A stretch of 64,000 bases of DNA from Bactrocera neohumeralis (lineage: Eukaryota > Arthropoda > Insecta > Diptera > Tephritidae), in contig NC_065921.1 in assembly GCF_024586455.1 (NCBI RefSeq), positions 4,278,001 to 4,342,000 of the forward strand. Direction: 5' to 3'. The notes under the pieces were generated by a model. That model made no database searches and was not told where the DNA came from. It saw only the letters and a program-made list of their open reading frames with translations. This document shows, in pieces, positions 39,160-50,178 of the stretch (positions are counted from its first letter, which is position 1; the number at the start of each line of letters is the position of its first letter). A program made the position numbers and the translations under genes.

Positions 39160-40266
39160 TATTTCGTTAGAAGCAGTTGTTGTGGAACCGATTGAAATTT
39201 CTTTATATTCTTAACCTAAAAATATTACACTTGAAGTTGGCCAGCAGATTGAGATGATCTCGTCATGTAAATAGAAAATGTGATCTTTCTCAGTACAAGT
39301 GAGTAAATATGTAAAACTGAAAAGCGGAAAAAATTATGGCATGTCTACTAGCCTCATGTACTAACCTCATGTAATGTTGTAATTACTGTTGTAAATAAAA
39401 CAACAAGTAGGTATTATAGCGTGTAAGTATGTACCGATATGTGGCAGACGAGTGCATTTATTGTGATCATGACAAGCAGCATTAAGGTAAAGACTTGTAT
39501 TAAAATTGTTCAAATAACTGTGAGGCATAGATGAGCCGCACCGAGTATAGCTCATGCGCGATGTTTCGCTTCCCAGTAAACAGTTGCACGTAAATATCAC
39601 ATTTTTACAGAGCATGCACAGTTCCCAGAGCGCTGCACCAGCTTGAACGCGATGCGCAAGAGACAAAAAAATATGTAAATATGCGCCGCACGATGCACCA
39701 TACTCGAATTATGATGTAAATATGAGGAAGGGAAAGAACAAAATCAAGGCAGCGATGATAACTGGAAGAGGCGAAAAACTAGACTCGCATGCGCTCACAG
39801 GTAGCCTTAGCAGCCACAAGACCAACAGCAAACCGCCACAAACCAACTCAAGCAATAACAATTTCCACCAGTGCGGCTGAGGCGTAAATTGTGCTGTGAG
39901 CCGCGCACACATGCACCAAGCCGACATGCAGCGTCGCTTTTATGGACGCGTGCGCGCACATTTATTGCATGCCAACAGTCTTTCAGTGTTGCGGTGACGC
40001 ACCGTCGGCTATCTGCCGTAGTCTCCATTTTCCGTCTAGCATTTTTTGCACACTTTTGCCGAGATTTGCTTTATGGACTTCTTCTGTGCAGCCAGCCAAT
40101 CAAGAACTGTTTGAAAATAGATTAGGAAGCTAAGGAACCTTACAGCCTCGCTCACTGCGAGCGCCAATGGCACGGACATGGCCAGCAACCAGTCTTCGCG
40201 GGCAAAGTGGCATAGCAAATAAAGGTAAATCGCAGCGCGCCGATGCTCTGAGTTGGTTGTTTATGA

Positions 40267-40293
40267 CGGCGGCGGCGGCGGCGGCGGCGGCGG
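40267..40293. repeat. (CGG)9 run
   Basis: Nine uninterrupted CGG units in a GC-richer island upstream of the SAPCD-like gene. On the plus strand it could code a poly-Ala stretch from ATG 40263, but that frame stops after about 16 codons. Confidence 0.9.
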
Positions 40294-41079
40294 TAGCAGC
40301 AGTCTGAATAGTCAGAGCAGCAGCGGCGGCGTGAACATCAACATTAACAAGTCTGGGCGAGTTCATAGTGTATAGTGAATTTCGACTGCTCGGCGCGTAC
40401 GGATTGCATTCCATTACAAATACCGCAGTGCTCGTGAATTCTAATTATTAAAATAAAAATCGCAAATATTTTAATTCTAAATTTTTCCAATATCGAAATA
40501 AAATGTATGTAAATATGGAAAATATTATAAGATTCCTTTGAAATTGTGCACGTGGATCTGGGAGACAATTTATGTGCTGTTGTGCGCGCAACTTGTTACA
40601 TAGCTCGCAAAAGTGGCGACAAAAAAGCGGTTTGACAAGACAAGTTCGTATCTTTAATCTTTTGTTTTGTTTTCATCTCGAAATATGTACACACTACATT
40701 TCGGCTGTATTGTTTATGTGACGATGATAACCGTGGCAACTTGCACCTTCTGTATCACACGCTATTAAATCAATTGTTGATTTAATAAAATTTGGACTGA
40801 AAAGCGAAAATCCATTCTAAAGTAAAATCTTTTTGTCAGAAATACGTTAGCGTGGTGTTCAATGTTGAAATACTAGAGTTTTTGCTAACAATTTGTAGTA
40901 TTAACACGGCAAAGGCTTATCAGCCCAGGTTTAAGCATCAAAATATGTACGAAGGTGGTTCAGTAAGCCATTAGCTTAGAAAAAAAATAAAAAGGGAATA
41001 CTTTACTGTCGATTCTTTCCTTTTAGTTCCTCTTTCTGTCCTTTTAGTTCGCCCCAGAAATGCTCCAACATATATTATA

Positions 41080-41142
41080 TTCATTATAAATATAAAAAAA
41101 AATAAGTTGGAGTTAGAAATACGAAAAGAATTTTTCGACCAA
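41080..41142 (+). mobile_element. Right-end fragment of a mariner like that at 38722-39159
   Basis: The stretch 'aaaaaataagttggagtt' followed by 'agaaatacgaaaaga' and 'tttttcgacc' repeats the right end of the deleted mariner at about 39108-39153. The rest of the element is gone. Confidence 0.7.
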
Positions 41143-41464
41143 AATTTAACCTGTCTGAAAGGCCTAAACTAGAGAATACGCCAAATAGGGCAGCAGTTCA
41201 TAGGCTAATTCGACCGATTTAGCAGAGGTGTGAACCGCTGCGATGCTGGAATAACACTTTTTTCTTCGCAAATCTTGGCCTTTCTACTGCAATTCAGCAT
41301 CGAATTGGACCAATAATTCAGTATAGTAGATCATAGCTTATGTGAAAAACAATGACATCACCTTTTGGATCGTATACAGTTCTCGTTAAAAACAGTTATT
41401 CAAAGATTGATTTTCTTGACTGTCGCATTTGAAGGAGAAACGGACCATCTTCGGCTTTCATGCC

Positions 41465-41810
41465 AGAAAGCAGCATATCAAAATTTCAAAATTGGTTCCT
41501 TCTGCGTCGCATTGAAGGCGTCACGGAAGGCATTCTCCGGAATAGCCTTGAGAGCCGAGGTGCATGCTGCTTCTTGGTCTTGGGATCATACTCAAAGATC
41601 CATGACTCGTTACCTGTGATTACGTTATTCAAAGATTGGGGGTTAAAATTTTCTTGGCACACTTCCACTCCCCGCAATTTTTGGTCATCAGTGAGCTCTT
41701 TTGGGAAAATCTTCGCGCCAAGGCCCTCCAAAAAGTCTTGCTGCCACCGAAACGCACCAATTCTTGCTAAAACAACATCTGGGAAAGCCTGATTGACCAT
41801 ATCAAACGTC
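41465..41810 (-). pseudogene. Mariner transposase remnant lacking the DDE core
   Basis: On the minus strand, LTDDQKLRGVEVCQ and GNESWIFEYDPKTKKQ lead straight into a shifted ALKAIPENAFRDAFNA, which in intact mariners lies near the C-terminus. The sequence between, including the second and third catalytic acids, is deleted at about 41565. It is a different mariner lineage from the 38.7 kb copy. Confidence 0.7.
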
Positions 41811-42152
41811 CCTGACGCAGATTTACTGAGTTTCTTTGCGCGAAAATATTTGTTCTGACTCCCTCTACTGAATCCAGTTGGTGCGCACGCAGTCGCGGCG
41901 GAAGAAAATCAGTTCTATTACGTTCCGGACAAACTGTATGCAGTTATGGTTCTAAATATAATATTTCGAAAACTTATAAGAAATAACTTGTATTTATTTT
42001 TAAGCAATGATGTTGTGCTGATATTTTCATTTTATGAAGAATCGAGATATTTAAATGAAAAAGCAAAGCAAAGAAAAGATAAATGTTCAAACTATTTAGT
42101 TACAAAACGAAAAACGTATGTATTTATTTTTAATTTCAGTTGAGTTTTTCCT

Positions 42153-43734
42153 ATGTTGCGACACAATGGACCAGCAATGATGAACACAGGGAACAACACC
42201 AAACTCAATGTAATGAACACTAACGGTTGTGTTTCAACATCCGGCAGCCCAATGGACGCATTGCCCAAACAGTTTGTTGCTTCAATGAAGACACTCTTCG
42301 ACATATTGGACGACCAGCATACAGGCTTTGTACGATTTTTAGACATTGAGAAAGGTTGGCAAGACGATGGCTGCAAGGGATTACCACACGGTGTAATTGA
42401 TTCGCTGCGCAAAGTTACGCCTACAAGTGGACTGTTGTCATTTGATCGTTTCTGCGCTGGTTTGAAATTATGTCTGTTACGTAATCAAAGTACTGCCATC
42501 ACCAATGCATCGTCAGGCGGAAACGATGGGTCGGCGCATAATGTGGTCTCACCAAACAAACCGCCCCGACCGCCCTCTGCGCCGCTTTTAGATGTTGATA
42601 GTACTGTGCATGGCGCTACAGCCTGGGGTGGGAACGCCACAACTGTCGCCGTACGTCCAAATAAAATTGTCACTGCACATCGGGCACTCAGCTTGCCACA
42701 GTTGAGTCCAGACTGCGATTTGGAGACGGAAATAATAAGCACTGATATTGGTGTTTACAATTCACCACCACCACCACCGAAACCACCACGCGCTTCCGCT
42801 GCTGCGCAGATTGGAGTGCCAAGTTCGACAGTTACACCGCTGGATAAGGCTGAGATACGGCATGCTTTACAAAATTGGCAAATGGGTATACTATTGAACG
42901 AAATGGGAACTAATGAGAAACGTAGTTCTGGATATATGTACAATCAATTCCCATATCGAGGTTGTGCCGATGGCGGGTCCTCGTCAACAACTGATAGTGT
43001 TACAGGGAATGTAGGAACTCTACATCCAAAAAAGAGCAATTCAAAGCGAAGAGAACCCCGCCGCCATACACTGCAGAATGGCATTGACTACAATATGCTA
43101 AAACGCTTGAAACAATTCGAGGAGGAACGCGAAGTTCTCTTAACGGGTTTGGATGCTGTAGAGAAGGCGCGTGACTGGTACCTCCAACAAGTAAACAATG
43201 TCCAAGAAAAGATTAAATATTTGGGTCGAATGGGGCACGTTGTGAGTAACGTCATAGTCAATGCATATGTTATTTTGTTGATTTAATTAATATATTTATT
43301 ATATAATTGCGTAGGAGCAATGGTCAGAAGTGCAACAAGAACGTTTGGAATTCCAACGCGCACGTGTGTATGAAGTAAATCGAAATTTAACAGCTCTTGC
43401 TGATTGCTGGGAACGTGGAGGATTTCCCCTACACTTTAACCTCGCTATTAGGCCTCCCGGTAAAGCACCGAGTCAGCGAAATGTCAATAATGGAGGGCTA
43501 TTTCAACCAGTGGATCGCCTGCGTCAACAAAATCACAGCCTTACTAATGAGGTGAACTTAAAAAGTGACCGAATAGCATTGCTAGAGCGTGAAAAACAAT
43601 CGCTTATGAGGGAGTTGTACGAGTTGAGGCAAAGGGTTGGTTTAGTTGGAAGAGGTTCTGGATTTGTTACTGTCCTAGGTCAATCGTCTCCTTCGTCGTC
43701 TGGAGGGCTTGGAGAGGTGGATGTTGTATTTTAA
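42153..43734 (+). CDS. Suppressor APC domain-containing protein (SAPCD2-like)
   Basis: Two exons, 42153-43241 and 43315-43734, give 502 aa. The N-terminus (about residues 28-110) has the SAPCD pattern: a helix with MKTLFDILDDQHTGFVRF, a GWQDDGCKGLP segment, then LLSFDRFCAGLKLCLL, which resembles an EF-hand-like fold. The middle is Pro/Ser-rich with PPPPPKPPR tracts that could bind SH3 domains. The C-terminal third is strongly helical and probably coiled coil, with KRLKQFEEEREVLLTGLDAVEKARDWY and RIALLEREKQSLMRELYELR. Vertebrate SAPCD2 acts in spindle orientation and cell polarity; transfer of that role here is inference. An acceptor at 42138-42139, 13 bases before the ATG, implies a non-coding first exon upstream. 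Tandem AATAAA signals at 43785-43794 fit the 3' end. Confidence 0.85.
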
Positions 43735-43784
43735 TTTAAAAAATAAGATAAATTGTTTTTATCTTAAAAATATTTGATCAGATA

Positions 43785-43794
43785 AATAAATAAA
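43785..43794 (+). terminator. Overlapping AATAAA signals, SAPCD-like gene
   Basis: Two overlapping AATAAA hexamers about 50 bp after the stop. They lie within the interval shared with the convergent CHCHD1 gene. Confidence 0.55.
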
Positions 43795-43916
43795 CGGTCA
43801 TCTATACACAATGTACATACACTTAATATAAAATCTTGATATTTGTTTCAAACTTTAATATGACTTCCAGCATGTGTTGTATTAAATCACTTAACTATTG
43901 TATGACAAAACTATGC

Positions 43917-44288
43917 TTATTGCGGATTAGGAAATCGTCTCATATACTTGTTGAGCTGTTTGTAGTTCAGGTTTTTTCCAGGTGTTATTATACCCTGGTT
44001 TACGGTTTTCTTTGCTTCGAACTTCGAATCTGCATAGAATTTATAACATTTTTGGAATTGCTGTATTTCCTTATTGCAATACTTCTCTACGAATTCATTG
44101 TCTTTTAGGCACGCAAAAAGGACACCCATTTCCTGTAAACATGCTACATCAGAAGAAGAATCTGCCTTGCCGCTCACTCTATTTTTTAGCCGTAAAGGTA
44201 GAATTTCTTGAAAAGGTACTGTGTGTTCTTTCTGCGGCGCACGAGCATCACGATTTTTGTAAGCGAAGACGGCGGTTGGCACACGCAT
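43917..44288 (-). CDS. CHCHD1-like mitochondrial small-subunit ribosomal protein mS37
   Basis: A 123-residue protein with the twin CX9C motif of mitochondrial intermembrane-space-imported proteins: CLQEMGVLFAC followed by CNKEIQQFQKC, both with exactly nine residues between cysteines. The basic C-terminal tail ending in YMRRFPNPQ is typical of CHCHD1, which sits in the mitochondrial small ribosomal subunit (mS37). Human CHCHD1 is about 118 residues, so length fits. The start is taken at ATG 44286-44288; directly upstream on this strand lies TTCTAG, so a 5'-UTR intron may end there. The gene is tail to tail with the SAPCD-like gene, only 182 bp between stops, and head to head with the NEURL2-like gene. 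Confidence 0.88.
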   Translation of the reverse strand: MRVPTAVFAYKNRDARAPQKEHTVPFQEILPLRLKNRVSGKADSSSDVACLQEMGVLFACLKDNEFVEKYCNKEIQQFQKCYKFYADSKFEAKKTVNQGIITPGKNLNYKQLNKYMRRFPNPQ

Positions 44289-44994
44289 TTCTAGAACCAA
44301 AAATAATAAATTACGAAAAATAGGTTGACTGTAAATGAATCATGTATTTATAACTTTAAATCAAACATATACCTTCTTTTATTTATGATATATGCAGGTT
44401 CAGTTAAAAAGTGTTCAATTTATTATTCTTTGGTTATATGAGCATAACAATGCTGCCAACACAATGAAAATAACAGCTGTTATCGGTTAAATGCAGTGGC
44501 GTATAATAAAAAAGGGGTCATAGTAACACAGCGGCTTCAAACATTTGCAATGCTTTTGAGCTAAGAATCATGCATGATTTACTGATCACTTTCATTGTCA
44601 TGTTATTAATTTAATGGGACAGCTGTTGTGGTTTTCTAAAAATAATAAAAATAAACTAATCTCCATAGAGTTCTTGCAATTTATATGCAAAGAGAGCTTT
44701 ATTAATCGCAAAAATACTGCGAAAATATTTTTACTATTATAATAATATATTATCATTGTAAATAAAACAGTTACAACAACTAAACCTCTACTGTGTTTCA
44801 TGTGCTGCCAAATCAAACCACCATTTAAGATATGGCAGAATTCATTCATTCAATAAAACAGACCCATCATTTGACATTACTACGAAAGCGTAGCTTCGAA
44901 CTTATTTGTTTTCATTTCACAGCAATGAAAAATTCGTGGAATAGATTTTAAATAGAAAATAATAAACACCAAAAGCCAATTTAAAGTTAATAAT

Positions 44995-46166
44995 ATGAGT
45001 AGTGAAATTTCAATACCGCGACAAGTTTCAACTATACCAGATACTTCGCAGATGGAAGTAGGCACATCTGCATCCGTGCCAACAGCTTCGTGCGCTTCAC
45101 CGGGTTCTAGCAAGGTGTCGTCAGCGGAAAATCTACCTGCCGGTAATACCAATAATAAACGGCAATTAGCCCGATTCCATCCATACCACGGCGCAAACAT
45201 TATTTTATGTGAAGATAATACAGTTGCTTACCGAAAAGCTAGTTTTGCGGATGCTGTTACGTTTTCGGAAAAACCACTACAACCTGGCGAAATATTTCTT
45301 GTTGAAATTGAGAAAAATGAACGTGGCTGGTCAGGTCATATAAGACTCGGTTTAACACAATTGCTGCCCGACGTGATCGGATCGATGTCGGAAGGCTTGC
45401 CACAGTTTGCTTTACCTGATTTGGCGAACTTAGGAACTAGTTGGATCTATCCCATTTCAAAATTCGAATCTCATTCCTTATCACAGCGAAGTGGTGCCGC
45501 CGGCGGTGTCATAGAAACTAATCCGCTGTTTCAAAATGCTACCGAGCCTGTGTGGGCACAAGATAATTCATCTGGGGCTGTCACAGAAAACGAGACCACA
45601 TCTCGAAGTAGCATTTTATTTAAAACAAGTTTATTCAATATATAAAACATTTGCATCCTTAACAGGTAATATATTAGGAGATTCAATTTATGTACGCACT
45701 TCACGTGGTATGGTTCCAAAGCGTTTATTGCGTCCAACTGTGGATAATGGCGATGGCAACACAGGTATTTTGCTGACTGATAAGGGCTCACGGATTGGTG
45801 TCGTATATGTGCCTACTGAAGCTGATAAAGACAAAGGTGAGATGCACTTCATTATAAATGGAGTTGATCAGGGTCCATGCACAAAAGAAATACCTATGGA
45901 CAAATCACCACTCCACGTAGTTATTGATGTCTATGGCACAACGAAACAAATTCGAATAATACAACTTTATGGAAGTAAGCATATATTATTGAAAGAGTTT
46001 TAGTTCTTAAAACTTATTTAATTTCTCATTTATTTCATGTAATCAATCAGTCGTATCCCTTCAAAACGCTTGTCGAGATGCAATACTATTACACACAAAA
46101 CTACATAATATTGAAAAGTTGCCGCTGCCGGAAAGACTCAAAAACTTTCTTCGACGTAATGACTAG
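44995..46166 (+). CDS. Neuralized-like protein with NHR domain and SOCS box (NEURL2-like)
   Basis: Three exons, 44995-45607, 45666-45974 and 46051-46166, give 345 aa. Residues of about 60-300 form a neuralized homology repeat: FHPYHGANIILCEDNTVAYR, then GEIFLVEIEKNERGWSGHIRLG, GSRIGVVYVP, GEMHFIINGVDQGP and PLHVVIDVYGTTKQIRIIQLYG. The last 37 residues (SLQNACRDAILLH then LPLPERLKNFL) read as a SOCS box, which in NEURL2 recruits elongins and cullin-5 to make a ubiquitin ligase. There is no RING finger. The exon 1 donor (A|GTAGCA) is weak but restores phase to a clean TTAACAG acceptor across a 58-nt intron; if the intron is retained the protein stops soon after residue 204. A spacer of about 45 residues interrupts the NHR before this junction. 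Confidence 0.88.
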
Positions 46167-47178
46167 ATGTATATTTAGCATATTTTTGCGTTGAATGACA
46201 TTGTTTTAAAGATCATCTAAAAACGGCAAATGAAAAGAGCATGAGTGGATGTGTTGTTAGGAAGTTTCTGTTACGCCAGTCTTCAAATGTTATATAAGAA
46301 TTATTCACACAAATTAGAAATGATGAATATGCTATATTTTACTAGGATGACTCTGAAATTCATGTATTTTTTGGTGTGTTGCGAGTTTGCGGTGCGAAGA
46401 TAGCAAGGATGTTGAACATATTGAAAGTTTTGTTTGTTGTTAACAATGATGTGACCTAAATCTATAACATTCGCCCGTATATAAAATGGGTTTAGTTTTA
46501 ATAAAAAATAATAACCAACAAGAATATTTATACACAATTACTAATTATCAATGTAGTAGTTTACGCAATTCTAATTATTTGTTTAAAGTAAATAAATAAT
46601 ATTAAAACAAAATTATTTTTCTCTACGCAACATACCGTTATCATATCACATTCTATCGGAAATAAATTCGAATTTTCACGAACGAATATAAAATTCATGT
46701 TACATAAAGACGCGCTATTACTTCTCTGTTTTACAAACAATTGTCCTCACATATAAATGAATATCATATATTGGATGAATATCAGTCACTGTTATCACTT
46801 ATTTTTATTTATTTATTTTTTTAATAAAAGTACCTCTTTATAAAACTTTGCTTTATATTTACAATTTTTAAGTCTGCCTTCCAAATTCATTATTTGTTGC
46901 CCGATTCATTCCTGAAATCAAGGTTTTATAAATACACACATCCGTATGAATAGGTCTGTAGATATTTTGAGAATTAATATTTCATGCTTGGCTACCATTG
47001 CGACTAATTTCAAATGGATGTGCATATTAAACAAAGGCCATTTAAACTTCAACATTTCACAATTTATTGCACAAGTATTAATCTGTTACTCTAAAACTAA
47101 TCTTAAATCATGTTATGAAACGATTTTGAGTTGCGAAAAAATAACAGTAATTATAGCGATAAATATCCAAAGCCGTGA
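46167..47178. other. Convergent 3' spacer, NEURL2-like and GstE12
   Basis: About 1 kb of AT-rich 3' UTR and spacer, with AATAAA-like signals on both strands (for example near 46590 plus). No gene or element recognised. Confidence 0.5.
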
Positions 47179-47934
47179 TTACTTTTGTTTTGTGCGATTG
47201 TTGGTTAAAATTTCTTTAAAGACTTTCTTCAGTTCATCAGCACCCTCTTGATTGATTTTTTGGTAATTAGGTAGTTCCGATAAACGTTTCATCCAAGCTA
47301 ACAATTTGGGAAACTTGAACTCATCAATAGGGGCGACTTCGTCAACAGAAGTTATCGTTGCCACACAACAGAGATCGGCAATTGTCAAATCCTCACCACA
47401 TACATAAGGGTGTTCCTTTAGCATTTCCTCCATGATTTCATACGTCTTCTGAATATAGGCGATTTTATCCATGGAGCAATCGGTTGAACCGTAGTATAGA
47501 ATCGGCTCATAAAGAAAACGCAAACGTGCAAATAAATGTCCAGAATCAAAATGCAGACGTGCATTCACTTGCGCACGTTTTACCAGATCCTTTGGGTACA
47601 ATTTGTCATCCTGTCCATACTTGTCCACCAAGTAACCACAAATGGCATGAGAATCATATACCACTGCGCCATCTGCATCTATCATAGTGGGAATGGTATG
47701 TTGTGGATTCATTTTAATGAAATCGTCTGTTAGGTGTTCGCCTTTCAGTAGGTTAACTGGACTGTGGAAAAATTAATGAATAATTAATTTACTTAACAAA
47801 AGAACACTTAGTATTAAATTTGTTCCTCAGAATGCATACCGTAATTCCAAATCGAGGCCAAGCAAATTTGCTGTCAGTAAAACAGCACGCGATGGTGGGC
47901 TAAGTGTAGCATAGTACAAAACTGGTTTCGCCAT
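47179..47934 (-). CDS. GstE12: Glutathione S-transferase, epsilon class (GstE12)
   Basis: Cytosolic detoxification enzyme joining glutathione to electrophiles; epsilon-class GSTs matter in insecticide and peroxide metabolism. Two exons, 47934-47840 and 47761-47179, give 225 aa. Exon 1 opens MAKPVLYYATLSPPSRAVLL with the catalytic serine of the SPPSR motif. The glutathione site follows as NPQHTIPTMID and then DSHAICGYLVDKYGQ. The C-terminal helical domain carries HLFARLRFLYEPILYYGSTD, the N-capping motif GEDLTIADLCCVATI and FPKLLAWMKRL. The phase-2 intron falls after LDLELR. The length and these motifs match Drosophila GstE12 better than other epsilon members I can recall. It is convergent with the NEURL2-like gene. 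Confidence 0.92.
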
Positions 47935-49528
47935 TTTTATTCGCTAAAAATTAATAGAAATAAATTAAATACCAATTTTATTGTTCTGAAAACTTTTATG
48001 CTTTCTATATGTATATATTGTAATAAAATAATATAAATTTACGCCTAAATTCGAATATTTTTTTTAATTCTGCCTTATTACCGCTTGAACTAGAGGGTAC
48101 TTGCATGAGATTATCGGCACCGAAGCTCATTAATGTAATGCACATTTTTAAACCCAAGTAAAATTGTTTACTTCGATTGCACTGAAGCTATACCTTCTAA
48201 ATAAATAAAGTTTTCAGACAAGAACTTGACTTCGATCAGTCAGTTTGTATTTCAGTCATATGCGATAGTAATTCGATAACGTCAGTTCCGCCAATGTGCA
48301 GGTTCTCGGAAAGAAAAGGAGGAGTGCAAAATTTCAGATTGATATATCAAAAACTGTGGGGCTAGTTTGCGTATTGCTTCTCGGTATCACCAACTTCTTG
48401 GCAAGCTTTATATACCCTGTGTAGGGTATACCAAGTCAATTTAAAACATTCAAAAGCTCTCGTGCATGCAAACTTTTTAATTCGTTACGAACGTGCACTT
48501 GTTAGAATATACATATATGTACATACTTATGTATGTCTATGTCCATATGCATTTACATGACACATCTAAATGATAAACAGTGAATGGTTTGATATTACAG
48601 ATATACAGGAAAAAGTACTATAATTTTGCACACAGTATTTATTATGGTTGACATATCGTTCTACTCCAACATTTACTGGTATTGGGAATTAGGACTTAAT
48701 GAAAATATTAATTACTCTGTCATTAAATTATTGCAATGCACTTTTTTCTTTTTTATTGAAATTTCAATCACCTCTACACTTTGACTTGTTCTACAACAAC
48801 AAACCGAATTTAAAGCGAGAAGCAGAAACAAAGAAACAGTGGAAAATTTTGTTAATTAATCATTTAGTTACTTACTGTTTCCCTGAATAAATCAGTTGGC
48901 TAACTATGTTTTTCGATGTTCCTCACCAAATGAGCGCACTGAAGAGACTGATATCCCATAAGCTCAGTTGTCTGTTTTTCAGTTACGTTAAGAGCCAAGC
49001 TATATTAAGTGATATTACTGAGAGCGATCAAAATATTATTACTGATATACAAACATTCAAGTCACATACAAATTCATATACACAAATATGAACTGATAGA
49101 AACTCAACCGGCGTAGAACGTTAACGTTATGTCATCAAAAACAAAACAAACAATAATAAAAGCTTTGTAGTTTACCAAAGACCAAACCCAAATAGATTTA
49201 TCTTATAAAAAGCGTTCATATGTTTATGTATACAAATAAAAAATAATTGGAATATTAATGATTCTCTCTTCCAAATTTCTATCATTAACCACCTAATTTA
49301 AAATACATTTGTTATGTTCTACATTCAAGAAATATTTATAATTTAGAATGCAAAATAATATTTTGTTTATATGATATATAGTTTATATAGATATATTATA
49401 ATATAATAATTACGGGTATGAGAGCTTTGTACGCACAAACACTATATGCTCTTTAATAGGTTTTAATTAAATTTTTTAGATCTTACAATGTTATTATTAT
49501 TTTATTTTTTGCTTCCACATTAGCATTT
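47935..49528. other. Spacer between GstE12 and Mediator 29
   Basis: It includes GstE12 upstream DNA and one dispersed repeat copy (48170-48430). Short open frames at 48700-49090 have no recognisable product. Confidence 0.5.
48170..48430 (+). repeat. Dispersed repeat family A, copy 4
   Basis: It starts with 'ttacttcgattgcactgaag', matching the hairpin start of copy 2, contains 'cagtttgtat', 'caaaatttcagattga' and 'tatcaaaaactg', and ends with the palindrome TATACCCTGTGTAGGGTATA at 48411-48430, which forms a 7-bp stem. Confidence 0.72.
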
Positions 49529-49545
49529 TTTATTTAGAGTAATCA

Positions 49546-50178
49546 TCAATCAGCCTGTGATATGTTTTGCGCCGCACTAATTAAAGTATCGTGGATATCT
49601 TTAGCCGATTGCACATGCACGCGGACAATGTTCAGATACGTAGAGTATGTCATAGGACCGCCAGAATTATCTTGCATGTATGGTTCCATACGAGCTGGCG
49701 TCACTGCACTCGGAAGATAGTGTTGTGCAGATGATAACTGTTGCATACATTGAATAGCTGTTTTTAAATGTAACTCGATTTGATCACAATATGCATAAAA
49801 GTCTTCCAGATGTTTTTCAAATCGTCCAGCGTGCGATGCTGCGTCTCGTTTAAGGTTATCTGACAAATTATGTTCCTGCAATGAGAAAGCTCCGGTACGC
49901 AACGTAAGAAAAAGAGACTCGCGTAATGGCGAGAGTAAACTCTTCACTTTTAGGATGTTATCCATTTTTTCAGCTTGCTGTTGTTGTTGTTGCTGCTGCT
50001 GTTGCTGCTGTTGTGCGGCATTCGAAACTTGTGCTTGCATTTGGCCTTGCATTTGCTGCTGGGGAGATGCTTGCATCATAGAAACTGGCGACACACCAGG
50101 CTGCATCATTTGATTTGGTCCACCCACCTGAGAAATGTTCATCTGTTGCATGTTATGCATATTCATGTTGGGATTCAT
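49546..50178 (-). CDS. ix: Mediator complex subunit 29 (intersex)
   Basis: A single-exon gene of 210 aa. Mediator bridges transcription factors and RNA polymerase II; in Drosophila this subunit (intersex) also works with Doublesex in female differentiation. The first 40 residues are Met/Asn/Gln-rich, followed by a pure polyglutamine run coded mostly by CAG and CAA at about 49975-50020. The conserved MED29 part starts at KMDNILKVKSLLSPLRESL and runs through LSDNLKRDAASHAGRFEKHL, YCDQIELHLKTAIQCMQQ, YLPSAVTP and MTYSTYLNIVRVHVQSAKDI to the C-terminus. An AATAAA on this strand lies at 49529-49534. It is head to head with the NSE2 gene, 1.15 kb apart. The polyQ length is likely to vary between strains. 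Confidence 0.94.
   Translation of the reverse strand: MNPNMNMHNMQQMNISQVGGPNQMMQPGVSPVSMMQASPQQQMQGQMQAQVSNAAQQQQQQQQQQQQQAEKMDNILKVKSLLSPLRESLFLTLRTGAFSLQEHNLSDNLKRDAASHAGRFEKHLEDFYAYCDQIELHLKTAIQCMQQLSSAQHYLPSAVTPARMEPYMQDNSGGPMTYSTYLNIVRVHVQSAKDIHDTLISAAQNISQAD

Larger units (their letters stand above)
36435..42152. other. Transposon-rich spacer between spz6 and the SAPCD-like gene
   Basis: It holds a hAT remnant, a deleted mariner, a mariner end fragment and a second mariner remnant, listed separately. A repeat-like stretch near 37130-37260 ('ctacataaccggaacggac') is unassigned. A GC-richer part at 39700-40420, with a CGG run, may be the promoter and non-coding first exon of the SAPCD-like gene; that is inference from position and composition. 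Confidence 0.5.

Noticed and set aside
40130..40414. Minus-strand frame with a poly-Ala run and plus-strand poly-Ala ATG at 40263
   Set aside because: The Ala run is only the translated CGG microsatellite; the plus frame stops after about 16 codons.
44286..44300. Upstream non-ATG start for the CHCHD1-like gene
   Set aside because: The extra codons include a TTG start and a TTCTAG that looks like a splice acceptor; ATG 44286-44288 gives the family length.
47484..47733. Plus-strand frames opposite GstE12
   Set aside because: Antisense shadows of a clear GST coding exon.
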